NCBI GenBank assembly: GCA_964418365.1
Contig: CAYQLM010000014.1
Span: forward strand, 1 to 43,692
Origin: JBBDXS01 sp964418365
Lineage (GTDB): Bacteria; Chloroflexota; Dehalococcoidia; DSTF01; RBG-16-68-14
DNA: 43,692 nt
Direction of reading: 5' to 3'
In this document: piece by piece, positions 14,870-23,607 of the stretch
How positions within the stretch are numbered: position 1 is the stretch's first letter
How the letters are laid out: every line of letters begins with the position of its first letter
Program-made: the position numbers and the translations under genes
The notes under the pieces: model-generated
Told to the model about the DNA's origin: nothing
What the model saw: the letters and a program-made list of their open reading frames with translations, nothing else
Database searches by the model: none

Positions 14870-15949
14870 GTGAAGCGAAGCGCCTGTAACAACATCAGGA
14901 GCCCTTCGCTCGTGTTCCTGGCCGCAATCGTGGCCATGACAGCTGTCTCCTGCGGCGGCGGCTCGCAGCCGCCCGTGGGCCGTCCCACCGCGCCCGCACC
15001 CGGCGCGCCTACCAACGTTATCGTCTTTGGGGCCGAGGCCCAGGATGGCAGCTTCGGGCTGTACCTCATCGGCCACGATGGCACCGGTCTGCGCAAGCTG
15101 GCCGACGAGCCGGGGGCGGTATCGTCGCTACGCTGGTCGCCCGCCGGCGATCGCGTCGCGTACGTCGCGGGCGCCAACCCGGGCTCGCTGCGCGTGTACG
15201 ATTTCGCGACGAGCCGAGAGACGACGCTGAACGCCAACGCCCTCACGAGCGACCTCGGCCCAGCGCTGAGCTGGTCGCCCGACGGCGAACAGCTCGCGTT
15301 CATCGAGGATGCCAACGGCGGCCGCTTGCGCGTGTACGATCTCGGCGCGAACAAGCTGCTCGACGCAGGCGACGTGCCCGCCGTCGCGGTCGAGTGGTCC
15401 CCTACCGGCGAGACGCTCGCGATCGTGCGCGCGGGCAGCAGCGCGCAGCAGAGCGAGATCGATACCGTGAAGTCGGACGGCCGCGGCGTCAGAACCATTG
15501 TCTCCAGCCGGGGTCTCGAAGGCGGACCAGCGTGGTCGGCGGACGGCAAGCGCCTCGCGGGGTGGAGCGCCCCTTCCGCGCAGGTCACGGCGCGCACGCT
15601 GGCGATCTACAAATCGAACGGCGACAAGCAGAGCGACCTGGGCGGCGGGCTCGATCCCGCCTGGGCCGCCGAGGGCCAGCTCGCCTACAGCCGTCCGCAG
15701 TCCAACAACGCCGGCGCGACAATCGACCTTTACCTGCTGCCCAAGGACGGCGAGCCGCAGCTCGTGGCGCAATCGTCGGCGCTGGCGCGCTGGCCGTCGT
15801 GGTCGCCCGCGAGCGATGCGCTGGTCTACCTGGCGCAGGTGGACCAGGACACAACCCTGCTCTGCACGGCGGAACTCACGACGGAGAAGAAGAGCTGTCT
15901 CGATCTGGGAGCGCTCCAGCCGGGGCCGGCGGCCTGGTCCCCGTTCTAG
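14870..15949 (+). CDS. TolB-like beta-propeller lipoprotein
   Basis: 359 residues from GTG 14870. The signal peptide VKRSACNNIRSPSLVFLAAI continues into AMTAVSC, a lipobox ending in the Cys that would be lipidated, then a GGGSQPP spacer. The rest is a WD40/TolB-like propeller with blades marked by LRWSPAGDRVAYV, LSWSPDGEQLAFI, VEWSPTGETLAIV, AWSADGKRLAGW, PAWAAEGQLAYS, PSWSPASDALVYL and AAWSPF, six or seven in all. Such domains bind proteins or glycans at the cell surface. A TACTAT box at 14842-14847 is a possible promoter. It is divergent from the sortase, and its stop overlaps that of P1 (convergent), so it may belong functionally with the surface array. Confidence 0.8.
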   Translation: MKRSACNNIRSPSLVFLAAIVAMTAVSCGGGSQPPVGRPTAPAPGAPTNVIVFGAEAQDGSFGLYLIGHDGTGLRKLADEPGAVSSLRWSPAGDRVAYVAGANPGSLRVYDFATSRETTLNANALTSDLGPALSWSPDGEQLAFIEDANGGRLRVYDLGANKLLDAGDVPAVAVEWSPTGETLAIVRAGSSAQQSEIDTVKSDGRGVRTIVSSRGLEGGPAWSADGKRLAGWSAPSAQVTARTLAIYKSNGDKQSDLGGGLDPAWAAEGQLAYSRPQSNNAGATIDLYLLPKDGEPQLVAQSSALARWPSWSPASDALVYLAQVDQDTTLLCTAELTTEKKSCLDLGALQPGPAAWSPF

Positions 15950-18780
15950 CGCAGCCAGGCTGCGAGCGGTGAGAGGCCGCTCCAGACGCTGGCCGTGCCG
16001 CCCGCGTGGCCGGCGGGCAGCGACGGGATCAGCCCTGCGACGTACTGCAGGATCAGCAGCGCATCGACTGCGTCTATCCGGCCGTCGCCGTTGACGTCCG
16101 CGTTGGCCGGACAGCCCAGCGGCCCGATGCGCCCGGCGATAAACTGCAGCAGGATCGCCGCGTCGATAGAGGTGACGTCGCCGTCACAGGCCACGTCGCC
16201 GCAGTTCGGCGGCGCGCACGGCCCCGCAGGAGGCGTCCCCGTAGGCACCGGGCCGCCCACCGTCCCGAAGTTCCAGGCGCTGGCCGATGAGCTGAGCACG
16301 CTGAGCTGCACATCGCCCGCCTGGGTGCCCGTGAGGAGCGCCCGGACGGCGATACAGGGGTTTGGGCTGGCGACGCCCAGCGGGCCGCTACAGGGCGGCA
16401 CCAGGACGCCGTCCTTGAAGAGCTGAATGCTGTTCTCGTTCTGGCCTGGCGGAATGATCGAGGCGTCGAGGTAGAAGATGATCGTCAGCGGACGTTGGGC
16501 GGTGCCGGGCGGGCCGCTGATATTCACCTGCCGCCCGAACAGCGTGTAGCCGGGCGGGTTCGGCTGCACGATCGATTTGCCGCCGATCGTCACGCAGCCG
16601 TCCGTCGCGATCGAGACGCTCGCTTCGACGGTATGGTCCGCCGTCGCGCCGTTACCATCGACATCCGTGGTCACCTTACCGGGGCCGTTCAGACACTGCG
16701 AGACCGGCGTCGGCGTCGCGGTGTTGGTCGGCGTATTGGTGTTCGCCGGCGTTGGCGTGTTCGCCGGGGTGTTCGTGATGGTGGGCGTGTTGGTGATCGT
16801 CGGCGTCGGCGTGATCGTCGGCGGCGGCGTGTTCGTGATCGTCGGCGTGTTCGTGGGCGGCGGCGGCGCGATGCAGTTGATCAGGAGAATGTCGGCCATC
16901 GGCACGGGCGTGACGGTGGCGTCCGGCAACGTATCGCCGTTCATGTCCGGCGCCTGCACCGCGACGGTCTTGATCGCCGCCACCACCGCCGTGGGCGTGC
17001 CGGGCCCCACGGTGGCCACCGGCGTCCAGCGCAGCGCCGTGCCCGCCGGGTTCACGTACTGCGCGCCCGCTCCGATGATCGTGTTGAACGCGGGCAGCGT
17101 GACCTGGAACTGACCGGCGGAGGGACAGGCGACCGGCATGCTGATCAGCCGGCCGACGAAGGTGCTCGCCGGATGCGGCGGGAAGAGCGACGAGCGCACG
17201 TTGTGGAGCTTGTAGGTCGGCGTCTGGAAGACCTGTGAGCAGAGGAACGCCGGCGGCCAGACCGCTTCGCTCAGGCAGGACTGGGGCACCGGGTACTGGA
17301 GCCCCCCAAGCACGATGGCGTCGCTGAAGCCGCCGTAGCCGTTCAGCGAAGGCGTCGCGTCCACGGGCAGCACGCTGGAGTTGACATTGATGAAGAAGGG
17401 CGTGATGGGCTGCGGCGTACCGGCGGGGGTCGGGACGAAGTTTACCGAGCACTGCTGCGGGCTATTGGGGTCATCGCAGGTCACGCCTGGGCCCGACGCG
17501 CTGAGCTGCATCTCCGGCGCCGGCCCAGCGCAGTGGATCCAGACCTCGCTGGCCTCGCCGGTATCAATGGGGATGAGGCTTCCATCGGTATCGATGTATG
17601 CGCTCTGCGTGGTCGGCGAGCTCTGCGTCAACTGGACAATGAAGTAGTTGCTCGAAAGAGGTGGATAGCCACCGGCATTCGCCGCGTCGCAATGCAGATG
17701 CAGGGACACCAGCGTGCCACCGACGCTGGTACCCGGATAGGGTGTCGAGGCAGACCTTGTGCCCTTGTCGCGCACGAATATTCCGCCGGTCGTGGCGCTC
17801 GTTGAGTGCGCGCAGACAGGGGTAGGAGTGACGCCCCAAACGACTTCACTCGCACAGGTCTGGCTGTTATAAGTCAGGGTGTTCGGGACATTCATCTCTG
17901 TCTGGATGCCGCCGAAGTCGCTCGGTGGTAACAGAGCCGCCTTGACCAGAAGAGTAAACGGTCCGGCCTTTTCGTTGCCAAGGTAGTAGGGCACATCGCA
18001 GCGATACGGCACACTCTCCCGGTCGCAGGATATGCCGCTCGCATCGCTCACGTCGAGCGACATCTGCGGGTTGGGGTTGGGCGTGAAGGTGGGTGTTGGA
18101 GTGAACGTGTTAGTCGGTGTTGGGGTGTTCGTCGGCGCCGCGCAGTTGATCGTCAGCGATTCGTCCGCCGCCTCGCTATGCGCGGCGAGCGTCTCGTCAG
18201 CCAAGTCGGTCTTGCCATCGCCGTGGATCAGTGTGATCGTGTCTGTTGAATTGGTGCTGCCGCATGTGAAGTCGATGTGAAGCAGCGCGCCCAGGTATGT
18301 CGAGTTCGCTGCACCGATGCCGATACCACACCCTGCGGAGACTGCGCCCGCCGTCGTGAAGTCGGAGGCGTTGAACACGCAGCCCGGCCAGTTGCCCGCG
18401 CCGGTCTGATGGAGACCCGACGCCCCGGTCGTTAGACCAGACGTGAAAGTTAGGTTCATGTCATAGCCAGCGTAGCTGTTCGGCGGTGTGCCGCCAGGAA
18501 CAGTCGGCAGAGCGTCGAGGTTGAAGACCAGCGTAAACGTGCTGCTGGTGAGAAATGTGCATGTCGCCGACGGCGAGCCGCTGCTGTGACAGTTCTGGCC
18601 AGCGGTCGTGCTGCTGATCGAGAAGTTGACCGACGGGTCGGTCGCCGCCTCGGCCTTCTGCTGCGAGCCGGAACCGCTCGAGGCCACGAGGATGACGGTA
18701 AGCGCCGCCGCGAGGAGCAGTCCCAGCCCGATAAGCCCGGCAAACCTTCGTCGCTGTGTCAGCATCCCATCTGGCTCCAT
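15946..18780 (-). CDS. P1: secreted protein, three cohesin-like domains, beta-sandwich, type I dockerin
   Basis: 944 residues. Signal peptide 1-46 ends in AEA before ATDPSVNFSIS; ATG 18765 (MLTQRRRF) is an alternative start. The order is: cohesin-like domain with the NWPxC signature (47-213), Thr-Pro linker (214-239), two further Cys-rich cohesin-like domains (240-418, 422-638), linker (640-695), a beta-sandwich (696-840, ending GTQAGDVQLSVLSSSASAW), and a two-loop dockerin (860-922; NADVNGDGRIDAVDALLILQ). The first dockerin loop, GDVACDGDVTSIDAA, fits the Ca-binding pattern. A 22-residue tail contains SVWSGLSPLAAWLR. A second Ca-loop-like DMNGDTLPDA closes the third cohesin-like domain. No enzyme domain is seen. 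It is a close paralogue of P2 over its C-terminal half. Confidence 0.85.
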   Translation of the reverse strand: MEPDGMLTQRRRFAGLIGLGLLLAAALTVILVASSGSGSQQKAEAATDPSVNFSISSTTAGQNCHSSGSPSATCTFLTSSTFTLVFNLDALPTVPGGTPPNSYAGYDMNLTFTSGLTTGASGLHQTGAGNWPGCVFNASDFTTAGAVSAGCGIGIGAANSTYLGALLHIDFTCGSTNSTDTITLIHGDGKTDLADETLAAHSEAADESLTINCAAPTNTPTPTNTFTPTPTFTPNPNPQMSLDVSDASGISCDRESVPYRCDVPYYLGNEKAGPFTLLVKAALLPPSDFGGIQTEMNVPNTLTYNSQTCASEVVWGVTPTPVCAHSTSATTGGIFVRDKGTRSASTPYPGTSVGGTLVSLHLHCDAANAGGYPPLSSNYFIVQLTQSSPTTQSAYIDTDGSLIPIDTGEASEVWIHCAGPAPEMQLSASGPGVTCDDPNSPQQCSVNFVPTPAGTPQPITPFFINVNSSVLPVDATPSLNGYGGFSDAIVLGGLQYPVPQSCLSEAVWPPAFLCSQVFQTPTYKLHNVRSSLFPPHPASTFVGRLISMPVACPSAGQFQVTLPAFNTIIGAGAQYVNPAGTALRWTPVATVGPGTPTAVVAAIKTVAVQAPDMNGDTLPDATVTPVPMADILLINCIAPPPPTNTPTITNTPPPTITPTPTITNTPTITNTPANTPTPANTNTPTNTATPTPVSQCLNGPGKVTTDVDGNGATADHTVEASVSIATDGCVTIGGKSIVQPNPPGYTLFGRQVNISGPPGTAQRPLTIIFYLDASIIPPGQNENSIQLFKDGVLVPPCSGPLGVASPNPCIAVRALLTGTQAGDVQLSVLSSSASAWNFGTVGGPVPTGTPPAGPCAPPNCGDVACDGDVTSIDAAILLQFIAGRIGPLGCPANADVNGDGRIDAVDALLILQYVAGLIPSLPAGHAGGTASVWSGLSPLAAWLR
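16696..16863 (-). repeat. Coding minisatellite for Thr-Pro linker of P1
   Basis: Degenerate units of 6-12 nt, in coding sense ACGCCNACN-like, encode TPTITNTP-type repeats (residues 640-695). The opposite strand reads Val-Gly repeats and is not coding. Confidence 0.85.
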
Positions 18781-18907
18781 ACGTGTGCGGCTACCCCCGG
18801 CGGATTGCCCAGCGCCTTCCTATCTAAACGCCGAAGTTCGTTTGGTAAAACAGCCCGAATCTGTCCGTTATGTCCACTCAAGCTCGCTCCACGCCACCGC
18901 ATCATAG

Positions 18908-21181
18908 CTACCTTGCACCCAGCCAGGCCGCCAGGCCGGCGAGGCCCCTCCAGACGGAGTGGCCCGCACCTTCGCCGGCGGGCAGCGAGGGGATGAGGCC
19001 CGCATCGTACTGCAGGATGAGCAGCGCGTCGCGCGAGTCCGCGAGCCCGTCGTTGTTCACGTCCGCGTTCCCGGCGCAGGGCAGCGAGCTGACCAGGCTC
19101 GCGACGAACTGCAGGATCAGCGCCGAATCGACGGAGTTCACGTGCCCATCGCAGTTGGCATCGCCGACGGCGCTCGCCGTGCTCGAGACGCCAAAGATCC
19201 ACGAGCTGGCGACGGAGGAGAGCACCGTGATCTGGACGTCACCCGCCTGGGTGCCGGTTAGCATGACCCTGGTCTGCACGCACGGGTTGGGGCTGGCGGT
19301 GTTGGGCGTGCCGCTGCAGCCTGGCACCAGCGAGCCGTCCTTGAAGACCTGCACCTGGCTGGCCGTCGCGCCCGGCGGCACGATCGACGTATCGAGCCAG
19401 AAGGTGAGCGTGAGCGGACGGGCCGTAGTCGCCTGCGGCGCGCTGATGTCGGCCTGCTGCCCGAACTGCGTGTAGCCCGGCGGGTCGGGCAGCACGGGGA
19501 GCTTCTCGCAGATGGTGACCTGGCCCGCGCCGGCCGTCGTCACGCTCGTCTCGAGTTGATCCGTGCCGGTGGCACCTCCGCCCTCGTTGGTCGTGACCTT
19601 GCCGGGCACGGTGAGGTCCTGCTGGACGCGCTCGAGGCACGCCGAGCCGGGCGTGTTCGTTGACGTTGGGGCCGGCGTATTCGTGATCGTCGGCGTGTTG
19701 GTGTTGGTCGCTGTCGGGCAGGGCCCGCCGCATGACGTCGGCGTCGCCGTGGCGGTCGCGACCGGCGTGCCCGGCGTCGGCGTGATCGTGGGCGTGTTCG
19801 TCGGCGCCGTGGTCGGTTGGGCGACGCAGTTGATCAGCAGCGCGTCCGCGATCGGAAACGCGGGCGTCGTGTCAGGCACACTGTCGCCGTTGAGGTCGAG
19901 CGGTGACATGCTCACCGTCGAGACGGGAATCGGCGTTTCGTTCGGGTCGAAGTAGGCAGCGCCCAACGCGCGAACAGGCGTGGGCGTGCCCGTGGCGGTG
20001 GGCCCGGCCGGGAAGGCGGGCATCATCACCTCGAACTGGCCCTCGTGCGGGCAATCAACGTTGAGGAGCACGAGCTGGCCGACGTAGGTGCTGTTTGGGA
20101 ACGGCGGGAAGAGGCTGGAGCGCGACTTGTACTGTTTCGACGCTGGGAATATGGCCGGCGCAACGGGCGTCGGCAGAACCACCGCGCAGACGACCCGCTG
20201 CGGCCACAAGACCTCATCGAGGCAGGAGCGGCTGAGCAGGTCGAGCCCGCCCACGAGAACCTCCGCGTTGAACCCGCCGTAGCTGCCAGGGATGTGGTTG
20301 GCGTCGATGACGATCTGGAACGCCCCGACGGTCGCGGTGGGATAGGCCGGCGCCGTGCAGCGGTCCGGCTTGGTCGACGGCGGCGTCGGCGTGTCGCAGG
20401 TGATCGCGACACCGCCCGAGATGCTCTGCGCGGAGAGCGAGATCTCAGGAGGGTCGCAGACGACCGTCAGCGTCTCGCTGGAGTCCTGCACTTCGCCGTG
20501 GGTCTCGAAGGGTGGTGTAGCCGTCACCTCCCTGACGAGATCCGTGCCTAAGGGCGGCCCGTGCTCCATCGTGATGCTGCCGTTCGCGGTGCAGTTGAAC
20601 GTGATCGTCGCGAGGCGACCGGTGTAGGCAGAAGCTGGCGTGCCGATATCGAGCGCGCAGCCGGCCAGCACGATGGCAGGGGGTGTACTGACACCTTGGA
20701 GGAGCCCACACGCCGGCCAGTTGGAGCCCGCGCCCTTATCGACGCTGACGAGCGTGACACCGGAGTAGTTTAGGGCGAGATCGAAGCCGCTGTAGTTCGT
20801 CAGCCCTCCGAGGTTGTTCAGGTAGGCGCTCACCGTGAAGTTCGCGCCCGCATCGACATGGCACGTGGCGGTCGCGACGGGCGTCGCGGTGATGAGCAGC
20901 TTACTGAAGCTGACGCAGTCATCGCCTCGAGGCGACCCGTGACCGTTGGGCCGCTGATCGCCGGTGCCGGTCTTGTTGTCGGTATTGGCGCCCAGCGAGA
21001 AGTCGAGCGCGTTGTGGGGCGTGCCGGTCTGCGTGCCGGTGGCGAGCGGCAAGTGGGCAGACGCGGTCTGGCTGTCAGTGCGGCTGAAGATCAGACCAAG
21101 GAGCACCGCCAGGGCGAGCCCCGCGAGCGCTCCTCCAACAATCACTGGACGGGACAGTTCGCGCCGTTTCAGCACACCCAT
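18908..21181 (-). CDS. P2: secreted protein, two cohesin-like domains, beta-sandwich, type I dockerin
   Basis: 757 residues from the ATG at 21181 (MGVLKRREL), preceded by AAGGAG. The frame stays open for 57 codons upstream, but that extension is Arg/Gly-rich and would bury the signal peptide. Residues 12-35 are the signal/membrane segment. Cohesin-like domain 1 is 57-242 (NWPAC... AGCALDIGTPASAYTG), domain 2 is 245-452 (SCLDEVLWPQRVVC, SLFPPFPNSTYVG) and ends in the Ca-loop-like DLNGDSVPDT. A linker (455-512) and a beta-sandwich (514-664) lead to the dockerin (671-734; GDANCDGHVNSVDSALILQ and NADVNNDGLADSRDALLILQ). The tail is SVWRGLAGLAAWLGAR. Every module after residue 245 has a counterpart in P1. 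Confidence 0.85.
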   Translation of the reverse strand: MGVLKRRELSRPVIVGGALAGLALAVLLGLIFSRTDSQTASAHLPLATGTQTGTPHNALDFSLGANTDNKTGTGDQRPNGHGSPRGDDCVSFSKLLITATPVATATCHVDAGANFTVSAYLNNLGGLTNYSGFDLALNYSGVTLVSVDKGAGSNWPACGLLQGVSTPPAIVLAGCALDIGTPASAYTGRLATITFNCTANGSITMEHGPPLGTDLVREVTATPPFETHGEVQDSSETLTVVCDPPEISLSAQSISGGVAITCDTPTPPSTKPDRCTAPAYPTATVGAFQIVIDANHIPGSYGGFNAEVLVGGLDLLSRSCLDEVLWPQRVVCAVVLPTPVAPAIFPASKQYKSRSSLFPPFPNSTYVGQLVLLNVDCPHEGQFEVMMPAFPAGPTATGTPTPVRALGAAYFDPNETPIPVSTVSMSPLDLNGDSVPDTTPAFPIADALLINCVAQPTTAPTNTPTITPTPGTPVATATATPTSCGGPCPTATNTNTPTITNTPAPTSTNTPGSACLERVQQDLTVPGKVTTNEGGGATGTDQLETSVTTAGAGQVTICEKLPVLPDPPGYTQFGQQADISAPQATTARPLTLTFWLDTSIVPPGATASQVQVFKDGSLVPGCSGTPNTASPNPCVQTRVMLTGTQAGDVQITVLSSVASSWIFGVSSTASAVGDANCDGHVNSVDSALILQFVASLVSSLPCAGNADVNNDGLADSRDALLILQYDAGLIPSLPAGEGAGHSVWRGLAGLAAWLGAR

Positions 21182-21418
21182 GTAGGCTGCCGCACTCCTT
21201 GCCCCCCGCCGTTCCCTAGTCCGGTACGGGCCGTCTCGTTCCGAGGTCTCCTCAGCGAAGATCCTTCTTCCCCTCGGCGAGCCCTCCTCCAGGCTCCGTC
21301 CGCCCGGGCCGCGCCCGTAGGTGCCCATCCTATCACAGGGGCGGCCTGCCATCGCAAGCGACCGGCCGCCCGGCCATCCCGCGTTCTAGTTGACTATAAC
21401 GCCGACGGCCTCTCGATA
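21182..21418 (-). promoter_or_regulatory. Long 5' leader of P2
   Basis: The predicted transcript start (about 21418) lies some 237 nt before the chosen P2 start codon. The leader has GC-rich inverted segments (for example GGCCGGGCGGCC near 21370) but matches no riboswitch class I know. If translation started at 21352 the leader would be about 65 nt. Confidence 0.35.
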
Positions 21419-21425
21419 ATGCACG

Positions 21426-21454
21426 ATTGTAGGACATGACTGCCCAACGTGCAA
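21426..21454 (-). promoter_or_regulatory. Sigma-70-type promoter of P2 (TTGCAC-17-TACAAT)
   Basis: On the minus strand, TTGCAC (21449-21454) and TACAAT (21426-21431) are separated by exactly 17 bp. They sit just downstream of the P3 stop codon. Confidence 0.65.
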
Positions 21455-21455
21455 C

Positions 21456-22436
21456 CTAGAGTATCGTGACCTGGTCAGCTTCGACCCAGAGGATGTAGAG
21501 GGCGTCGGTCGCGTTCACGACGTTGTCGCCGTCGACATCTGCTGCGTCCGGCAGCGGCACGTCGACGACGATGCCGGCGGCGAACCAGAGCACCCAGAGC
21601 GCATCGAGCGAGTTGACCGTGAGGTCGCCGTCGACATCACCCAGCAGGACGTGGTTCGGGCGCGGTGTGCGGGTTGGCGTCATGGTGGGCGTGCTGAGGG
21701 GCGTGTTCGTAACGGCGGGCGTTGGCGTATCTGTGGGCGCGGCGGCCGGCGTGTCGGTTGCGCCGCCGGGTGTGCGGGTGGCCGTCGGCGTCGGCGAAGA
21801 GGGGGTGCCGCAGTTGATGGTAAGGGATTCTGAGGCAGCTTCCTCGTAGACGATGGTTAAGTCTGGACTAAGAAGGGCGGTATCTCCGCCCAGCAGGGCA
21901 CTCGCGTTTTGGGGCACCAATGTCAAGCTGCCGACGGTATCGGTCGAGCTGCACTGGAAGTCAACCTGCATTAGCAGGCCAGTATATGTGGATCCGTTGG
22001 CGCCAATGCCGACCGAACATCCTGCCGTCACGGGAAATGGTTCTTCCGCGAAGTCATGCGCGGCGTACGCGCAGTCCGGCCACATGTCCGCGCCGTGCTG
22101 GTTGAGAGACGCCTCGACGATCGTCACGTTATGCTCGCTGAGGAGCATGTCATAACCACCATAGCCACCGGTCTGAAGATTTGTACTCAGCGCGTTCAAA
22201 TTGAAGTCCAACGTGAAAGTCGCGCCAACGGGGAATGTGCACGTATTGGTCGGTGTGCCGCTGCTGTCGCAGTTCTGACCACCGCTTGTGCTGCTAATGG
22301 AAAAGTCCAGCCCTGGTTCAACTTGGAACGCGCCCGCTCTCTGACCCAATCCACTGAGCATCAGGAGGCAAACGGCGATGAGCGCCAGCAGAGGTATGGT
22401 CAGCACGAGGGCGGTCAGTGCTCTCCGGCTCGACAT
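21456..22436 (-). CDS. P3: secreted protein, one cohesin-like domain, type I dockerin
   Basis: 326 residues. The signal peptide (about 1-36) leads to GLDFSISS. The cohesin-like domain (38-209) has the Cys pattern of the array: NCDSSGTPTNTC, WPDCAYAAHDF, AGCSVGIGANGSTYTG, VDFQC, and a final TINC. A Thr-Pro linker (210-262) precedes a dockerin (265-325; LLGDVDGDLTVNSLDALWVLW and AADVDGDNVVNATDALYILW). It is most similar to P4, with which it shares a 23-nt exact repeat and the same promoter layout. The ATG is 6 nt behind TAGAAT, so the message is probably leaderless. Confidence 0.85.
   Translation of the reverse strand: MSSRRALTALVLTIPLLALIAVCLLMLSGLGQRAGAFQVEPGLDFSISSTSGGQNCDSSGTPTNTCTFPVGATFTLDFNLNALSTNLQTGGYGGYDMLLSEHNVTIVEASLNQHGADMWPDCAYAAHDFAEEPFPVTAGCSVGIGANGSTYTGLLMQVDFQCSSTDTVGSLTLVPQNASALLGGDTALLSPDLTIVYEEAASESLTINCGTPSSPTPTATRTPGGATDTPAAAPTDTPTPAVTNTPLSTPTMTPTRTPRPNHVLLGDVDGDLTVNSLDALWVLWFAAGIVVDVPLPDAADVDGDNVVNATDALYILWVEADQVTIL
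22255..22277 (-). repeat. 23-nt exact repeat shared by P3 and P4 (copy 1)
   Basis: The 23 bases beginning GTGCCGCTGCTGTCGC are identical at 23328-23350 and encode the conserved QNCDSSGT stretch. They show recent duplication or gene conversion between the two genes. Confidence 0.85.
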
Positions 22437-22442
22437 ATCCCT

Positions 22443-22448
22443 ATTCTA
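22443..22448 (-). promoter_or_regulatory. -10 box TAGAAT, leaderless promoter of P3
   Basis: TAGAAT on the minus strand lies 6 nt before the ATG at 22436. The surrounding GTAGAATAGGGATATGTC closely resembles the P4 start region. Confidence 0.65.
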
Positions 22449-22474
22449 CTCCTAGGCGGGCGAGCCAGACACCG

Positions 22475-23518
22475 CTACGCTTGCAGCGTCACCAGCCCCG
22501 CCTCGATCTGCAGGATGATCGCCGCGTCGCGGGCGTCGATCAGGCTGTCGTGGTTGAGGTCGGCGTTTTCGGGATGGGCCACGGACGGCACCATGCCGGC
22601 CCCAAGCCAGAGCACCCAGAGCGCGTCCAGCGTATCGACGCGCTCGTCGCCATTGACGTCGCCCGTACGCTGGGCCGGCGGGGGCGTCCGCGTGGGGGTG
22701 CGCGTGGCGGTGGGGGGCGTGGTGGGTAGCGCCGGCGTATCCGTCGGGGTGGCTGTGCTGGTGGCAGGGAGCGCAGAGGGCGTGGAAGTGGCAGTTGGCG
22801 TTTCGGTCGAGGTAGGGCTGGGCGTGTCGGTCGGCCCGCCGGGGGTGCGGGTCGCCGTGGCCGTCGGCGTGGGCAGGGTGCCGCAGATGATGGTGAGGGA
22901 CTCACCGGTGTCCTCTATGCGCTGGTCTGCGTAGTCGACCAGCAAGTGCGTGCCGTCGTCGAACAGTCCTTGAGGGAGCAGTGTCAGGCTTCCTTCCGCG
23001 TTGCTTGCTCCGCACTGGAAGTCCAAGCGCATCAGGAGACCGGTATAGGTGCTGGGTGTGGCGCCAATGCCTTCCGAACAAGAAGCGATAAGCTGCGGTG
23101 GATCCGTGTTTCGGGGATTCGAGAAGTCAGCAACGGGAATCGCGCAATCGGGCCACACGCCCGGGTCCTGCGCCACTGTCTGCGCGAGCGATGCCTCGAC
23201 GACGGTCAGGTTCTGCACGGCAACCAGTAGATCGTAGGCTTGCCAAGTCGTTGCGCTTCCTAAAGAGTGCAGGCTGAAGTTCATCGTGAACGCGCTGTTG
23301 AGGGGGAAGGTGCACGTGGCCGTGGGCGTGCCGCTGCTGTCGCAGTTCTGGCCGCCGGTCGTGCTGTTGATCAAGAAATCAAGGTCGGGATCGACCGTGG
23401 CGATGGCGGCTGCCCGGTGGGTGGACCCGACGAGGAAGGAGAGCGACACGACCATCGCGACCAGCGCTACGGTCAGTACCCCCACGCCGGCCGCGGTCCA
23501 CGTCCTCCGGGTTGACAT
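22475..23518 (-). CDS. P4: secreted protein, one cohesin-like domain, type I dockerin
   Basis: 347 residues from the ATG at 23518 (MSTRRTW), chosen over the ATG three codons upstream because it sits 7 nt behind TAGAAT exactly as in P3. Signal peptide to about residue 37; cohesin-like domain about 40-225 with NCDSSGTPTATC, WPDCAIPVADF, ASCSEGIGATPSTYTG and LDFQC; Thr-Pro-Ala linker 226-283; dockerin 285-345 (TGDVNGDERVDTLDALWVLW and NADLNHDSLIDARDAAIILQ). It has its own promoter after a strong terminator of P5. Confidence 0.85.
   Translation of the reverse strand: MSTRRTWTAAGVGVLTVALVAMVVSLSFLVGSTHRAAAIATVDPDLDFLINSTTGGQNCDSSGTPTATCTFPLNSAFTMNFSLHSLGSATTWQAYDLLVAVQNLTVVEASLAQTVAQDPGVWPDCAIPVADFSNPRNTDPPQLIASCSEGIGATPSTYTGLLMRLDFQCGASNAEGSLTLLPQGLFDDGTHLLVDYADQRIEDTGESLTIICGTLPTPTATATRTPGGPTDTPSPTSTETPTATSTPSALPATSTATPTDTPALPTTPPTATRTPTRTPPPAQRTGDVNGDERVDTLDALWVLWLGAGMVPSVAHPENADLNHDSLIDARDAAIILQIEAGLVTLQA
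23328..23350 (-). repeat. 23-nt exact repeat shared by P3 and P4 (copy 2)
   Basis: Identical to 22255-22277. Confidence 0.85.
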
Positions 23519-23525
23519 ATTCCTC

Positions 23526-23531
23526 ATTCTA
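23526..23531 (-). promoter_or_regulatory. -10 box TAGAAT, leaderless promoter of P4
   Basis: TAGAAT on the minus strand lies 7 nt before the ATG at 23518 and directly follows the P5 terminator. Confidence 0.65.
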
Positions 23532-23553
23532 CAAGATGCGGCGCAGGCAGCGG

Positions 23554-23586
23554 AAAAAGAAGCGCCCCGATTGCTCGAGGCGCTTC
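23554..23586 (-). terminator. Rho-independent terminator of P5
   Basis: Minus-strand GAAGCGCC and GGCGCTTC form a perfect 8-bp stem, followed at once by TTTTTCC. It stands between the P5 stop (23608) and the P4 promoter. Confidence 0.88.
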
Positions 23587-23607
23587 AGAATCTCCGCTAG
23601 CGAATGG

